From Actinomycetota bacterium (GTDB lineage: Bacteria > Actinomycetota > Thermoleophilia > Solirubrobacterales > Solirubrobacteraceae), in assembly GCA_005884115.1 (NCBI GenBank), contig VAXW01000002.1:1-64000 (forward strand): DNA of 64,000 nucleotides, in the 5' to 3' direction. This document shows positions 28,356 to 38,100 of this stretch, piece by piece. The position numbers and the translations under genes are program-made. The notes beneath the pieces are model-generated. The model saw only the letters and a list, made by a program, of their open reading frames with translations, had not been told where the DNA came from and made no database searches. The first letter of the stretch is position 1. The number at the start of each line of letters is the position of its first letter.

Positions 28356-30359
28356 ATGGCATATTTCCTGACCGGAGCGACCGGCTTCATCGGGCGGCGT
28401 CTGGTCGAGCGCCTGCTCGACAAGCGCCCCGGAAAGGTGTACGTGCTTGTGCGCGAGAGCTCTCGTGGCCGGCTCGATGACCTGACCGCGCACTGGGGGC
28501 TGACGATAGGCTCCACCGCCGCCAAGCGGGTTGAGCCGGTGCTCGGGGACCTGCGCAAGCCGCTGCTGGGGCTCGAGCAGGAGCAGGTGGCCGAGCTGCG
28601 CGGCAAGGTCGTGCACTTCTTCCACCTGGCCGCCGTGTACGACATGACGGCGCCGGCCGAGTTGAACACCGCGGTCAACGTCGGCGGCACCGCCCACGCG
28701 GTCGAACTCGCCCGGGCACTGGAGGTCGATCACCTGCACCACGTCTCCTCGATCGCGGTCGCCGGGGAGTACAGGGGCCTGTTCGAGGAGGGCTTCTTCG
28801 ACGAGCGACAGAAGCTCCCCTCTCCATACCACCGCACGAAGTTCGAGGCCGAGCGGATCATCCGCGAGCAGCCCTACGTGCCCTGGCGCGTGTACCGGCC
28901 CGCGATCGTCGTCGGCGATTCGCAGACCGGCGAGATGGACAAGATCGACGGGCCCTACTACTTCTTCAAGGCGATCCAGCGCCTGCGCCAGCTGCTCCCG
29001 GAGTGGACGCCGCTCGTGGGCGTCGACCTGGGCAACACGAACGTGGTGCCGGTCGACTGGGTGGTCGGAGCGCTGGAGCACATCGCGCACGAGCCCGATC
29101 TCGACGGCGAGGCCTTCCACCTCACCGATCCTCGTCGTCAGCGCGTCGTCGACGTGATCAACGAGCTAGCCGCCGCTGCGCACGCCCCCCATTTCGTCGC
29201 CAGTGTCGACAAACGCTTCACCGATCCGGTGCCAAGGTGGCCGCTGGCGCTGGCGCTCGACCTGCCGCCGTGGCGGCAGCTGCGAAAACTAGCCCTGCGC
29301 GAGCTCGGAATCCCCGCAGAGGTCCTCGCCCACATGGAGCTCGTCCCGCGCTTCGACACGCTCCAGGCCGGACGGGCGCTGGCCGGTACACCGTTTGAGC
29401 AGCCGCCGCCGCTGCACGAGTACGCGGGACGGCTGTGGGACTACTGGGAGCGGGAGATGGACACGGGCATCGTGCGCGGGCGCACGCTGCGCGAGGCGCT
29501 GCAGGGAAAGCGCGTCATGATCACGGGCGCCTCCTCTGGGATCGGGCGCTCGACCGCGCTGAAGGTCGCGGCGGCCGGCGCAATTCCTCTGCTCGTCGCC
29601 CGCAACGTCGAGAAGCTCGAGGAGACACGCGCCGAGATCGTCGCGGCCGGCGGCACGGCATACGTCTATGCAGCCGACCTCTCCGATATGGACTCCGTCG
29701 ACCGCCTGCTGGAGCGCGTGCTCGCCGACCATCGCCACGTCGACATGCTGGTCAACAACGCAGGCCGCTCGATCCGCCGCTCGATCGCCCTCAGCTACGA
29801 CCGCTTCCACGACTTCGAACGCACGATGCAGCTGAACTACTTCGGCGCCGTGAAGCTGATCATCGGGCTGCTGCCGATGATGCGCGAGAGGGGCTCAGGC
29901 CACATCGTCAACATCTCCTCGATCGGAGTACAGACCAACCCGCCGCGCTTCTCGGCCTACGTCGCCTCGAAGGCGGCGCTCGACGCCTTCACCCGCGTCG
30001 TCGCCTCCGAGGTGGTCGGCGACGGCGTCACGTTCACGACCATCCACATGCCGCTCGTGCGCACGCCGATGATCGCGCCGACGAAAATGTACGACGCGTT
30101 TCCCGCGATCTCGCCGGAGGACGCCGCCCTGATGATCTGCGAGTCGCTGCGCACTCGCCCCAAGCACATGGGGACGCGCCTGGGGACGTTTGGCGAGATC
30201 GCCTACGCGCTGTCACCAAAGGCGGTCGACAGGATCCTGCATCTCGCATATCGCGTGTTCCCGGACTCCGCCGCGTCAAAGGGGCAGAAGAACGTCGAGG
30301 AGCGCGCATCGTTCGAGCAGATCGCGATGGCGACGCTCACCAGGGGCGTGCACTGGTAG
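28356..30359 (+). CDS. Two-domain fatty acyl-CoA reductase (alcohol-forming type)
   Basis: A 667-residue fusion. The N-terminal extended Rossmann domain (FLTGATGFIGRRLVERLL, VHFFHLAAVYDM, HHVSSIAVAGE, Tyr158-x3-Lys in SPYHRTKFEAE) belongs to the thioester-reductase/FAR group. The C-terminal classical SDR domain starts near residue 385 (MITGASSGIGRSTAL, LVNNAGRSIRRSIALSYDRF, Tyr535-x3-Lys in SAYVASKAALDAF). The order, the length and stretches such as YDRFHDFERTMQLNYFG match the bacterial FACoAR known from Marinobacter, which reduces fatty acyl-CoA to the alcohol with NADPH for wax-ester synthesis. The match is from memory, so the specific substrate remains inferred. No wax-ester synthase gene is nearby. 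Confidence 0.85.
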   Translation: MAYFLTGATGFIGRRLVERLLDKRPGKVYVLVRESSRGRLDDLTAHWGLTIGSTAAKRVEPVLGDLRKPLLGLEQEQVAELRGKVVHFFHLAAVYDMTAPAELNTAVNVGGTAHAVELARALEVDHLHHVSSIAVAGEYRGLFEEGFFDERQKLPSPYHRTKFEAERIIREQPYVPWRVYRPAIVVGDSQTGEMDKIDGPYYFFKAIQRLRQLLPEWTPLVGVDLGNTNVVPVDWVVGALEHIAHEPDLDGEAFHLTDPRRQRVVDVINELAAAAHAPHFVASVDKRFTDPVPRWPLALALDLPPWRQLRKLALRELGIPAEVLAHMELVPRFDTLQAGRALAGTPFEQPPPLHEYAGRLWDYWEREMDTGIVRGRTLREALQGKRVMITGASSGIGRSTALKVAAAGAIPLLVARNVEKLEETRAEIVAAGGTAYVYAADLSDMDSVDRLLERVLADHRHVDMLVNNAGRSIRRSIALSYDRFHDFERTMQLNYFGAVKLIIGLLPMMRERGSGHIVNISSIGVQTNPPRFSAYVASKAALDAFTRVVASEVVGDGVTFTTIHMPLVRTPMIAPTKMYDAFPAISPEDAALMICESLRTRPKHMGTRLGTFGEIAYALSPKAVDRILHLAYRVFPDSAASKGQKNVEERASFEQIAMATLTRGVHW

Positions 30360-30390
30360 GAGCGCATAGCGGCATCGGGGCGGTCGCGGC

Positions 30391-31281
30391 GTGATCGACT
30401 CGGAGGCGGCAATCGAGGTGCGAGGGCTGCGCAAGAGCTACGGCGAATTCGAAGCCCTGCGCGGCATCGACATCAGCGTCCGGCGCGGCGAGGTGCTAGG
30501 CCTGCTGGGACCCAACGGCGCGGGGAAGACGACGACGGTCGAGATCCTCGAGGGCTACCGCACTCGCAGCGCCGGCGAGGTATGGGTGCTCGGATATGAC
30601 CCCGGCTCGCGCAGCCGCGCGCTGCGCGAGCGCATTGGGATCGTGCTGCAGTCGGGGGCGATCTACGGGCACGTGAGCCCGCGCGAGGCTCTGGAGCATT
30701 GGGCGAGCTTGTATCCGCGGCCCCGCTCCGTCGAGGAGGTGCTCGCGCTCGCCGGGCTCCAAGATTGTGCGGACGTGCGCGTGCGAAAGCTCTCAGGCGG
30801 GCAGCTCCGGCGGCTCGACTTCGCGCTGGCGCTGGTCGGCGACCCCGAGCTGATCTTCCTCGACGAGCCCACCACGGGCTTCGACCCCGAGGCCCGGCGC
30901 GGGGCGTGGCAGACGGTGCGAAACCTCCGCGCGCTGGGGAAGACGATCCTCCTCACAACCCACTACCTCGACGAGGCGCAGGAACTCGCCGACCGAGTCG
31001 CGATCATCAAGAACGGCAGCATCCTCGCGATCGGTCCGCCGCGCGACCTGGGCGCCGGGGCCTCCAACTACAGGGTCGCCTACCGCGACCGCAGCGGAAA
31101 GATGGTCGAGCACCGGACCGAGGAGCCAACGACGCTGCTGCACGAGCTCACGGGCGAAGCGCTGGCACGGGGAGAGAGCCTGCGGGAGCTGCATGTGGCG
31201 CGCCCGAGCCTCGAGGACGTGTATCTCGAACTCACGGCCGATGCAGGAGAGCCGCCGCCGGCTGAGGGGCGCGAGCGATGA
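30391..31281 (+). CDS. ABC-2 type exporter, ATP-binding subunit
   Basis: A 296-residue ATPase of the CcmA/DrrA group. Walker A is LLGPNGAGKTTTVEIL, the Q-loop region is GIVLQSGAIYGHVSPREAL, the signature is KLSGGQLRRLDFALALVG, Walker B is LIFLDEPTTGFDPEAR and the H-loop is ILLTTHYLDEAQELAD. A C-terminal domain of about 80 residues has the usual DrrA-like form. It starts with GTG and overlaps the permease gene by 4 nt (ATGA). The exported compound is unknown. Confidence 0.93.
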   Translation: MIDSEAAIEVRGLRKSYGEFEALRGIDISVRRGEVLGLLGPNGAGKTTTVEILEGYRTRSAGEVWVLGYDPGSRSRALRERIGIVLQSGAIYGHVSPREALEHWASLYPRPRSVEEVLALAGLQDCADVRVRKLSGGQLRRLDFALALVGDPELIFLDEPTTGFDPEARRGAWQTVRNLRALGKTILLTTHYLDEAQELADRVAIIKNGSILAIGPPRDLGAGASNYRVAYRDRSGKMVEHRTEEPTTLLHELTGEALARGESLRELHVARPSLEDVYLELTADAGEPPPAEGRER

Positions 31282-32027
31282 GCGGCGCGCTCGTGCTCGC
31301 CTGGCGCCAGTACCGGCTCGAGAGGCGCATGTTCTGGCGCAATCCCAGCGCCGCGTTCTTCAACTTCCTGCTGCCGCTGCTGTTCCTGGGTTTCTTCGGG
31401 GCGATCTTGCACGGCAAACAGCACGACCTGAACCGGCTCGTTCCGGGCATCGCGGGCATGAGCGTCATGTCGACGACGTTCACGGCGCTCGCCTACAACG
31501 TCGTGTTCCTGCGCGAGCGCGGGGTGCTCAAGCGGATCCGCGGCACGCCGCTGCCGGCCGGCTCCTACCTCGGCGGCGTGGCCGCGAATGCCGTCACGAA
31601 CACCGCGCTACAGATCACGATCATCGTCCTTGCGGGCAAGCTGTTCTTCGGCCTGGACTGGCCCCGCGACTGGGCAGAGCTGATGGTCTTCGTGGTGGCC
31701 GGCGTCGTCTGCTTCGCGGCGCTGGGCGTGGCCTTCGCGCACGCGATCCCCAACTTCGAGTCGACGGCCGCCTACGTCAACGCGGTGTTCCTGCCCGTGA
31801 TCTTTATCTCTGGCGTCTTCTACGACGTCAAGAACGTCCCAACCTTCCTGCGCGACATAGCCGAGGCGCTGCCGCTGAAGCACCTGATCGACGGCCTCTC
31901 CGCCGCGCTCGTGAACGGATCGTCGCTGTCCAAGCAGCTCTCCGCGTTGGCGGTCGTGGGGCTGTGGGGGGCGGCCGGCATCTTCTTCGCAGTGCGCGGC
32001 TTCTCCTGGGAGCAGTCGCGCGACTGA
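31278..32027 (+). CDS. ABC-2 type exporter, permease subunit
   Basis: A 249-residue membrane protein with six predicted helices and the ABC-2 pattern: an N-terminal amphipathic part (RQYRLERRMFWRNPSAAFFNFLLPLLFLGFFG), ERGVLKRIRGTPLPAGSYLGG after the second helix, and a last third with FLPVIFISGVFYDVKNVPTFLRDIAEALPLKHLIDGL. This is the half-permease that dimerises with the upstream ATPase to export a drug, lipid or glycan precursor. It is translationally coupled to the ATPase gene. Confidence 0.9.
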   Translation: MSGALVLAWRQYRLERRMFWRNPSAAFFNFLLPLLFLGFFGAILHGKQHDLNRLVPGIAGMSVMSTTFTALAYNVVFLRERGVLKRIRGTPLPAGSYLGGVAANAVTNTALQITIIVLAGKLFFGLDWPRDWAELMVFVVAGVVCFAALGVAFAHAIPNFESTAAYVNAVFLPVIFISGVFYDVKNVPTFLRDIAEALPLKHLIDGLSAALVNGSSLSKQLSALAVVGLWGAAGIFFAVRGFSWEQSRD

Positions 32028-32157
32028 GCCGACTGGAAGGATCTCGCGATGCCCTCGAGCTCGCGGTGCTGCTTTGGCCACGGACCGCCGCTGCGCGACC
32101 CGCACAAGCTGGCCGACGTCGCCGCAGCGCTTGCGAGCTGAGGCTCGGCGCGCAGGC

Positions 32158-33105
32158 TCAGCCCGCCACCACGCCCTCGAGGGCCTCGTCGATCGCCCGC
32201 AGCACCTCCGGGCTGAGCTCGATCGCGGAGGCGCTCGCGTTGGCGTGCACCTGCTCGGGGCGGCTCGCGCCGACGATCGCGGAGGCGACGTTCGCTTGGC
32301 GCAGCACCCAGGCGAGGGCGAGCTGGGGCATTGTGAGGTCGGCCTGCTCGGCGACCGCGCGCAGGCGCTCCACGCCCTCCAGCACGCGCGGCGCCATCAG
32401 GCGGTCGATGAAGCCGCCCATGCTCTCGCTCGCTGCCCGCGAATCGCTGGGCGGCGGTTCGCCCAGACGGTACTTGCCGGTGAGCACGCCCTGGGCGAGC
32501 GGCGACCACACGATCTGGGAGATCTGCACTCGTTCGCACAGCTCGATCAGGCCGCGCTCGGGAGCTCGCCACAGCATCGAGTACTGGGGCTGGCTCGAGA
32601 CCCACCTCGCCGCGCCGGGAATCGCGAGCGAGGCCTCGATCTTCTCGAGCGGCCACTCGCTGAAGCCGATGTGCCGTGCCTTTCCCGCCTGTACGACTTC
32701 CGTCAGCGCACCCATCGTCTCCTCGAGAGGTGTCTGCTCGTCGTAGCGGTGGCACTGGTAGAGGTCGACGTAGTCGGTGCGCAGGCGCGCCAGCGAGGCG
32801 TCGATCTGCTTGTGCACCTGCGCGGCCGACAGCCCGCGATCGCTCTGCGACATCGGGAAGTAGAGCTTCGTCGCGAGCACGTAGGAGGAGCGCTGGTGCG
32901 CGGCCAGCACCTCCCCCAGCAGGCTCTCGGCGGCGCCGCGGCCGTAGACGTTCGCTGTGTCGATGAAGTTGATCCCGGCATCGAACGCGGCCTCCACGCA
33001 GGCGCGCGCCCGCTCGCGCGCCACCCCGCCGGAGTAGGTGAGCCACGACCCGAGGCTGATCTCGGACACCGAGATACCGCTCGCGCCCAGCTTGCGGAAC
33101 TGCAT
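32158..33105 (-). CDS. Aldo/keto reductase
   Basis: A 315-residue NADPH-dependent oxidoreductase of the aldo/keto reductase superfamily, closest in look to the voltage-gated K+ channel beta-subunit/YghZ group. The catalytic tetrad is visible: Asp and Tyr in FIDTANVYGRGAAE, Lys in VLATKLYFP and His in LYQCHRYDE. The cofactor loops VWSPLAQGVLTGKYR and ASAIVGASRPEQV are normal. The start MQFRKLGASGISVSEISLG at ATG 33105 fits the family; the longer frame from 33243 reads through the divergent gene's start. The physiological substrate is unknown. Confidence 0.9.
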   Translation of the reverse strand: MQFRKLGASGISVSEISLGSWLTYSGGVARERARACVEAAFDAGINFIDTANVYGRGAAESLLGEVLAAHQRSSYVLATKLYFPMSQSDRGLSAAQVHKQIDASLARLRTDYVDLYQCHRYDEQTPLEETMGALTEVVQAGKARHIGFSEWPLEKIEASLAIPGAARWVSSQPQYSMLWRAPERGLIELCERVQISQIVWSPLAQGVLTGKYRLGEPPPSDSRAASESMGGFIDRLMAPRVLEGVERLRAVAEQADLTMPQLALAWVLRQANVASAIVGASRPEQVHANASASAIELSPEVLRAIDEALEGVVAG

Positions 33106-33169
33106 GGCGGCGAGCTTATCCGCTGCGAAGTTGCGCGGCCCGTGGGGGTAGTAGCCTGCAACAGAGGCG

Positions 33170-34051
33170 ATGCAAGCACCCATCGATCCCAGGCTAAGGA
33201 TCAGCGCCGTGCGCTTGGCGGTCTCGGACCTCGCGCGCAGCATCGCCTTCTATGCGCGGGTGCTGGGGCTCGCGCTGCTCTCGCGCAATGAGCAGAGCGC
33301 GGTGCTTGGAGCCGGCGAGGAGCGCCGGGCTCTCGCGCTCAGCGCGCTGCCCGACCCGACGGCGGCATCGCCCCGCGACACCGGGCTCTTCCACGTCGCT
33401 TGGCTTCATCCCTCGCGCGCGGCGCTCGCCGCGACCGTCCGGCGTGTCCTCGCTGCCGGCTGGCACATCGACGGGGCGTCGGACCACGGCGTCTCCGAGG
33501 CGCTGTACCTCAGCGATCCCGACGGCCTTGGAATCGAGATCTACGCCGACCGGCCGCCAGAGCGCTGGGAGCGGCCCACCGGTGGCCACGGCGTGAAGAT
33601 GTTCACGCGTCCGCTCGACGTCGAGGACCTGCTCGCGCAGGCACCCGATGAGCCCCCGCAGCAGATCGAGCCCGAGACCGTGATCGGGCACGTGCACCTC
33701 AAGGTCGGGGACGTGAGCCGCGCGGCGTCCTTCTACCACGACGTGCTCGGCTTCTCAGAGCAAGCCACGCTCCCCTCGGCCGCGTTCCTGGCCGCCGACG
33801 GCTACCACCACCACATAGGGCTCAACTCATGGCAGAGCCGCGGAGCCGGCGCCGCACCCCCCACTGCTCCCGGCCTGCGCCTGGTCGAGTTCACACTCGG
33901 CGACGCGGACTCGCTCGCGCAGCTCGAGCGCGGGATCGCGCAGGCGCCGGGCGGGCCGTTCGAGATCAGGCGTGAGCGCGAGCGCCTGTTGCTCGACGAT
34001 CCCGACGGAAACCTGCTGGCGTTCGCCGCAGGCGCGCCTTCCGCGCCCTAG
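33170..34051 (+). CDS. Tandem VOC-domain (glyoxalase/extradiol dioxygenase-like) protein
   Basis: A 293-residue protein with two vicinal-oxygen-chelate modules. The first starts ISAVRLAVSDLARSIAFYARVLGLALL; the second starts VIGHVHLKVGDVSRAASFYHDVLGFSE and includes GYHHHIGLNSWQSRG. His in HVAWLHP, Glu in LGIEIYADRP, the HVHLKV histidine and Glu in RLVEFTLGD could form the metal site of this fold. The architecture resembles Bacillus CatE-type catechol 2,3-dioxygenases, but glyoxalase-like functions are possible. AGAGG precedes the ATG at 33170. It is divergent from the aldo/keto reductase with 64 bp between starts. Confidence 0.82.
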   Translation: MQAPIDPRLRISAVRLAVSDLARSIAFYARVLGLALLSRNEQSAVLGAGEERRALALSALPDPTAASPRDTGLFHVAWLHPSRAALAATVRRVLAAGWHIDGASDHGVSEALYLSDPDGLGIEIYADRPPERWERPTGGHGVKMFTRPLDVEDLLAQAPDEPPQQIEPETVIGHVHLKVGDVSRAASFYHDVLGFSEQATLPSAAFLAADGYHHHIGLNSWQSRGAGAAPPTAPGLRLVEFTLGDADSLAQLERGIAQAPGGPFEIRRERERLLLDDPDGNLLAFAAGAPSAP

Positions 34052-34121
34052 CGCCCGCGACGCCACTCTTACTCGGCCGGCCCTGTCCGGGCGCAGGTGC
34101 GAGCTCCCTACGGCCGCCTAT

Positions 34122-35024
34122 TCAGGCGACGGTGATGACGATCTTCCCGCGCGCGTGCCCCGACTCGCTCAGCTCGTGCGCTCTGGCCACCTCCGCGAGG
34201 GGAATTCGCTGCGTGATCTCCACGCGCACCTCGCCCGCCGCCACGAGCCGCGCCACCTCTCCGAGCTGCCCTGAGCTCGGGCTCATGATCAGGAGCTCCG
34301 CGCGCACGCCGCGCTCGCCTGCCGCTTGCTCAGGCGGCGCCCCGGCGATCGTGACGAGCGCTCCTCCCTCGCGCACCGCGGGCAGCAGGGCCTCCGTGGT
34401 CTCACCTCCGACCGTATCGAACGCCAGATCGACGCTGCCCGTCAGTGCCGCGGGCTCTTCCTGGGTGTAGTCGAGGAAGCGGTCGGCCCCCAGCCCGAGC
34501 ACGAAGTCGCGGTTTCGCGCCGACCCAGTCGCGATCACCTCCGCGCCAGCGCGCTTGGCGAACTGGACGGCGAGGTGACCGACGCCACCGGCGCCGCCGG
34601 CGATGAGCGCGGTCTGCCCCTGCTGCAGGCCGCCGCGGTCGAACAGCGCCTGCCACGCCGTGAGCCCAGCCACGGGCAGAGCTGCCGCCTGTTCGTGGCT
34701 GATATCGGCGGGCTTGGGCGCGATCACGCCCGCCTGCGCCCTCGCGAGCTCGGCATAGGCGCCGCTCGCTGCCAGGCCGAAGACCTCGTCTCCCTCGGCG
34801 AAGCCCTGCGCGAGCGAGCGTGTGACGGTTCCGGAGACGTCGCTCCCGAGCACGGCGGGAAGCTGCTTCGGCGCCAGGCCGCGCCTGTACTTCCAGTCGA
34901 TCGGGTTGACCGAGGCGGCACGGACCTCGATCAGAACCTCCCCATCGCCGGGCTCGGGCGGCTCGGTCTCCTGCAGGCGCAGGACCTCGGGCCCGCCAGT
35001 CTCTGCTACCAGCACGGCACGCAT
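34122..35024 (-). CDS. Zinc-independent NADP-dependent oxidoreductase (quinone reductase-like MDR)
   Basis: A 300-residue medium-chain dehydrogenase/reductase. It has the GroES-like N-terminal domain (PGDGEVLIEVRAASVNPIDWKYRRGL, LGSDVSGTV) and the nucleotide-binding ALIAGGAGGVGHLAVQFAKRAGAEVIATG. Catalytic and structural zinc ligands are missing, as in quinone oxidoreductase/zeta-crystallin relatives. The VDLAFDTVGGETTEALLPAVREGG segment is typical. The likely activity is NADPH-dependent reduction of quinones or enones. A single gene, in the same direction as dnaE2 and about 100 bp downstream of it. Confidence 0.88.
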   Translation of the reverse strand: MRAVLVAETGGPEVLRLQETEPPEPGDGEVLIEVRAASVNPIDWKYRRGLAPKQLPAVLGSDVSGTVTRSLAQGFAEGDEVFGLAASGAYAELARAQAGVIAPKPADISHEQAAALPVAGLTAWQALFDRGGLQQGQTALIAGGAGGVGHLAVQFAKRAGAEVIATGSARNRDFVLGLGADRFLDYTQEEPAALTGSVDLAFDTVGGETTEALLPAVREGGALVTIAGAPPEQAAGERGVRAELLIMSPSSGQLGEVARLVAAGEVRVEITQRIPLAEVARAHELSESGHARGKIVITVA

Positions 35025-35122
35025 GGGCGACCTCCTGATCCGCGGGAAGTGTGGCCAGTCTAGTGCCGAGCCGCAGGCTCGCGCCGCCTGGCGGCCCGGC
35101 GAGCCGGCCCGAGCGAGCGCCG

Positions 35123-38100
35123 CTAGCGCCGGCGGCCCGCGGCGAAGCTCTGGATCGGCGGGGCGACGGCGCGCATGCTCGATGCGATCTGGTGCGCCGG
35201 CTGCGGCTCGGCCACGTGCGCAGGAGCCTGCGAGGAGGGCAGGCTGCTCACGCTGGCGGCGGCCGTGCCCTCGTCGGAGTCGATGGCGGTCGAGAGATGG
35301 TCCTCCAGCGCCGCCAGCTCGCGCACGAGCACGTTGAGGACCCCTTCAGAGCGCTCCAGCCGGCCCCTTGCCAGCAGTAGCGGCTCGGCGCGGGCGAGAT
35401 GGCGGTGGCGCTCATACACGGCCTTGGGCACGATCAGGTTGATCGTCCCCCACTCGTCCTCGAACAGGAGGAACATCGTTCCCTTGGCCGTGCCTGGCCG
35501 CTGGCGGGCAATCACCATCCCCGCCACCGCCACCGTGCAGCCGGCCGGCAGACGCGGCAGCTGAGCGCTGGTCGCGAGCATCGGGACCGTCAGGCGCTTG
35601 CGCAGGATCGCCATCGCGTGCTCGCCCACGGTCACCCCGCTCGTGGCGTAGTCGGCGATCAGCTGCTGCCATCGCCCGAGCTGGCGTAGGCGCGGCGCAG
35701 GCGGCTGCTGGATGGGGAGCGCGAGCTGCGTGCCCTCCGCAGCCTCCACGCCGGGGGCGGCCATCCCCAGCTGCCAAAGCGCCGTCCTGCGTGCTGCCCG
35801 GTCCGGCTGGTCCGGCTGGTCCGGCTGGGCGGGCCCGTCTAGGAGCCCCTCGCACGCGCCCGACCAGGCCAGCTGCTCGAGTGTCGAGCGCCCGAGGGCG
35901 CTGCGCCCGGCGAGCTCGCCGAAGCTGCGGAAGGGCCCGCCCAGCTCGCGCTCTGCCACGAGCTCGCACATCTGGCTGCTCGCCACGCCCTTGATGTAGC
36001 CCAGGCCCAGGCGCACGCACCCCTCCTGCACGGCGCACTCCACCTCGGAGGCGTTCACGTCGATGCCGAGCACCGCTATCCCGCGGTGCTCTGCCTCGTG
36101 CACGAGGCTGTCCGGAGCGTAGAAGCCCATCGGCTGCTCGTTCAGGAGCGCGCACAAGAACTCCGCTCCGTAGTGGACGCGCAGCCACGTCGACTGGTAG
36201 GCGAGCAGTCCGAACGCGGCGCTATGGGCCTTGGGAAAGCCAAAGCCGGCGAAGCCTTCGACCATCTGCCACACGCGCTCCGCGCTCTGGGAAGTGGCGC
36301 CTGAGTGTCGCATCGCGCCCTCGATGAAGCGCTCGCGATGGCGCGTGAGCATCTGCAGCGAGCGCTTGCGACTCATCGCCCGGCGCAGGCCGTCCGCCTC
36401 GCCCGCGGTGAACCCGGCGAAGGCTTCAGCCACTTCCATCACCTGGTCCTGGAAGATGATCGTGCCGAGCGTCTCCTCCAGGACCTCCTGGAGCGCGGGG
36501 TGCTCGTAGGGAACCTCGTACGCGGGGTCTTCGCGCTGGCGCCGCCGGCGCTCGATGTAGGGGTTGATCGCTCCTCCCTGGATCGGGCCGGGGCGGATGA
36601 TCGCGACCTGGATCGTCAGGTCCTCGAGGTTCGCCGGCCGCGTGCGCAGCAGCGACTGCATCTGCGCGCGGCTCTCGATCTGAAAGACGCCGACCGTGTC
36701 GGCGATGCGGATTGCCTCGAAGGTGTGCGGGTCGTCGAAGGGGATCCGCGAGAGGTCGATGCGCTCGCCTCGCGTGCGCGCGATCAGCTCCACGCAACGC
36801 TCCACCGCCGAGAGCATTCCCAGGCCAAGCAGGTCGATCTTCAGAAAGCCGGCGTCCGCGCAGGAGTCCTTGTCCCACTGCACCATCTGCCTGCCCTCCA
36901 TCGCCGCCGGCACGACCGGGCAGCAGTCGATCAGCGGCTTGGTGGCGACGATCATGCCGCCGGGATGCTGGGAGAGGTGGCGCGGCAGCCCATACGCCTC
37001 TTCGACCAGGCGCTCGAGCCAGCGCCAGCGCACCGATCGAGCGCTCTCTGCGATGCCGAGACCGTCACCGCGCCCGTGCACCTCGGCGCCGCGGGCCAGG
37101 CGCTCGATCTCGCCAGCCGGCAGGCCAAGCACCTTGCCGAGCTCGCGGATCGCTCCGCGCACGCGAAAGGTCGGAAAGGCCGCCACGAGGGCGGCGTGAT
37201 CGCGCCCGTAGCGTTCGTGCACGCGCGGTATCAGAGCCTCGCGAACATCGCGAGGGAAGTCGAGGTCGATGTCCGGAAGCCCGCGCAGGTCCTCGTGCAG
37301 GAAGCGCCCGAGCGCGAGGTCGTTGGCTATGGGGTCGATGTGCGAGAGCCCGATCAGGTAGCACACGAGCGAGGAGACAGACGAGCCTCGCCCACGCCCC
37401 GGCGCGAGCAGCCCGCGCACCGAGTCGCGTCCCCTCACCTCGAGCGCGACTTCGCGCGACAGCTCGAGCATGTCGTGATGGAGCAGGAAGAAGCCCGCCA
37501 GGCCCAGCTTGCCGATCACCTCGAGCTCCTGGGCGAGGCGTGCCTGCGCCTCTGCCCTGGCCTGCGCCCGCACGCCCGCGGCGCCCGGCCCGTAGCGCTC
37601 CTGCAGCCGCGCGCCGCAGAGCTCGGCCAGCCGCCTGGAGGCCTGCGCATCCTCGGCGCCGGGATAGCGGTAGCCGAGGTCCTCGGTCAAGTCGAACGTC
37701 AGCTGCTCGGCGAGCCGCAGTGTCTCTGCGACAGCCTCGGGGTGGTCGGCAAAGCGGCTGGCCATCGCCTGCGGAGTACACAGCACGTGGCTGTGATTGC
37801 CGCGGCGCAGCGGCTCTGAGGCTTCGAGCGTGGCGTGGTTACGCAGCGCCACGAACGCATCCTGCAGCTCGGCCCGCGAACGCGCATGGGCATGCACATT
37901 GCCGGTCGCCACGCACGCCACTCCCAGACGCCGTGCAAACGCAGCCAAAGCGCGATTGCGAGCGCGATCGTGGCGGGCGTAGGGACGCTGGAGCTCCACG
38001 CGCAGGCCCTCTGTCCCGAACGCGTCGAGCAGGCGGCGGGCCGTTGGCTCGTCGAGGATGCCGCCACGACCGGGCCGCCACGACCGACCGACCGACCGAC

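Noticed and set aside
32049..32141. 30-codon open frame after the ABC-2 permease (MPSSSRCCFGHGPPLRDP...)
   Set aside because: No ribosome site that stands out, no family match and Arg/Ala-rich content expected by chance at this GC level.
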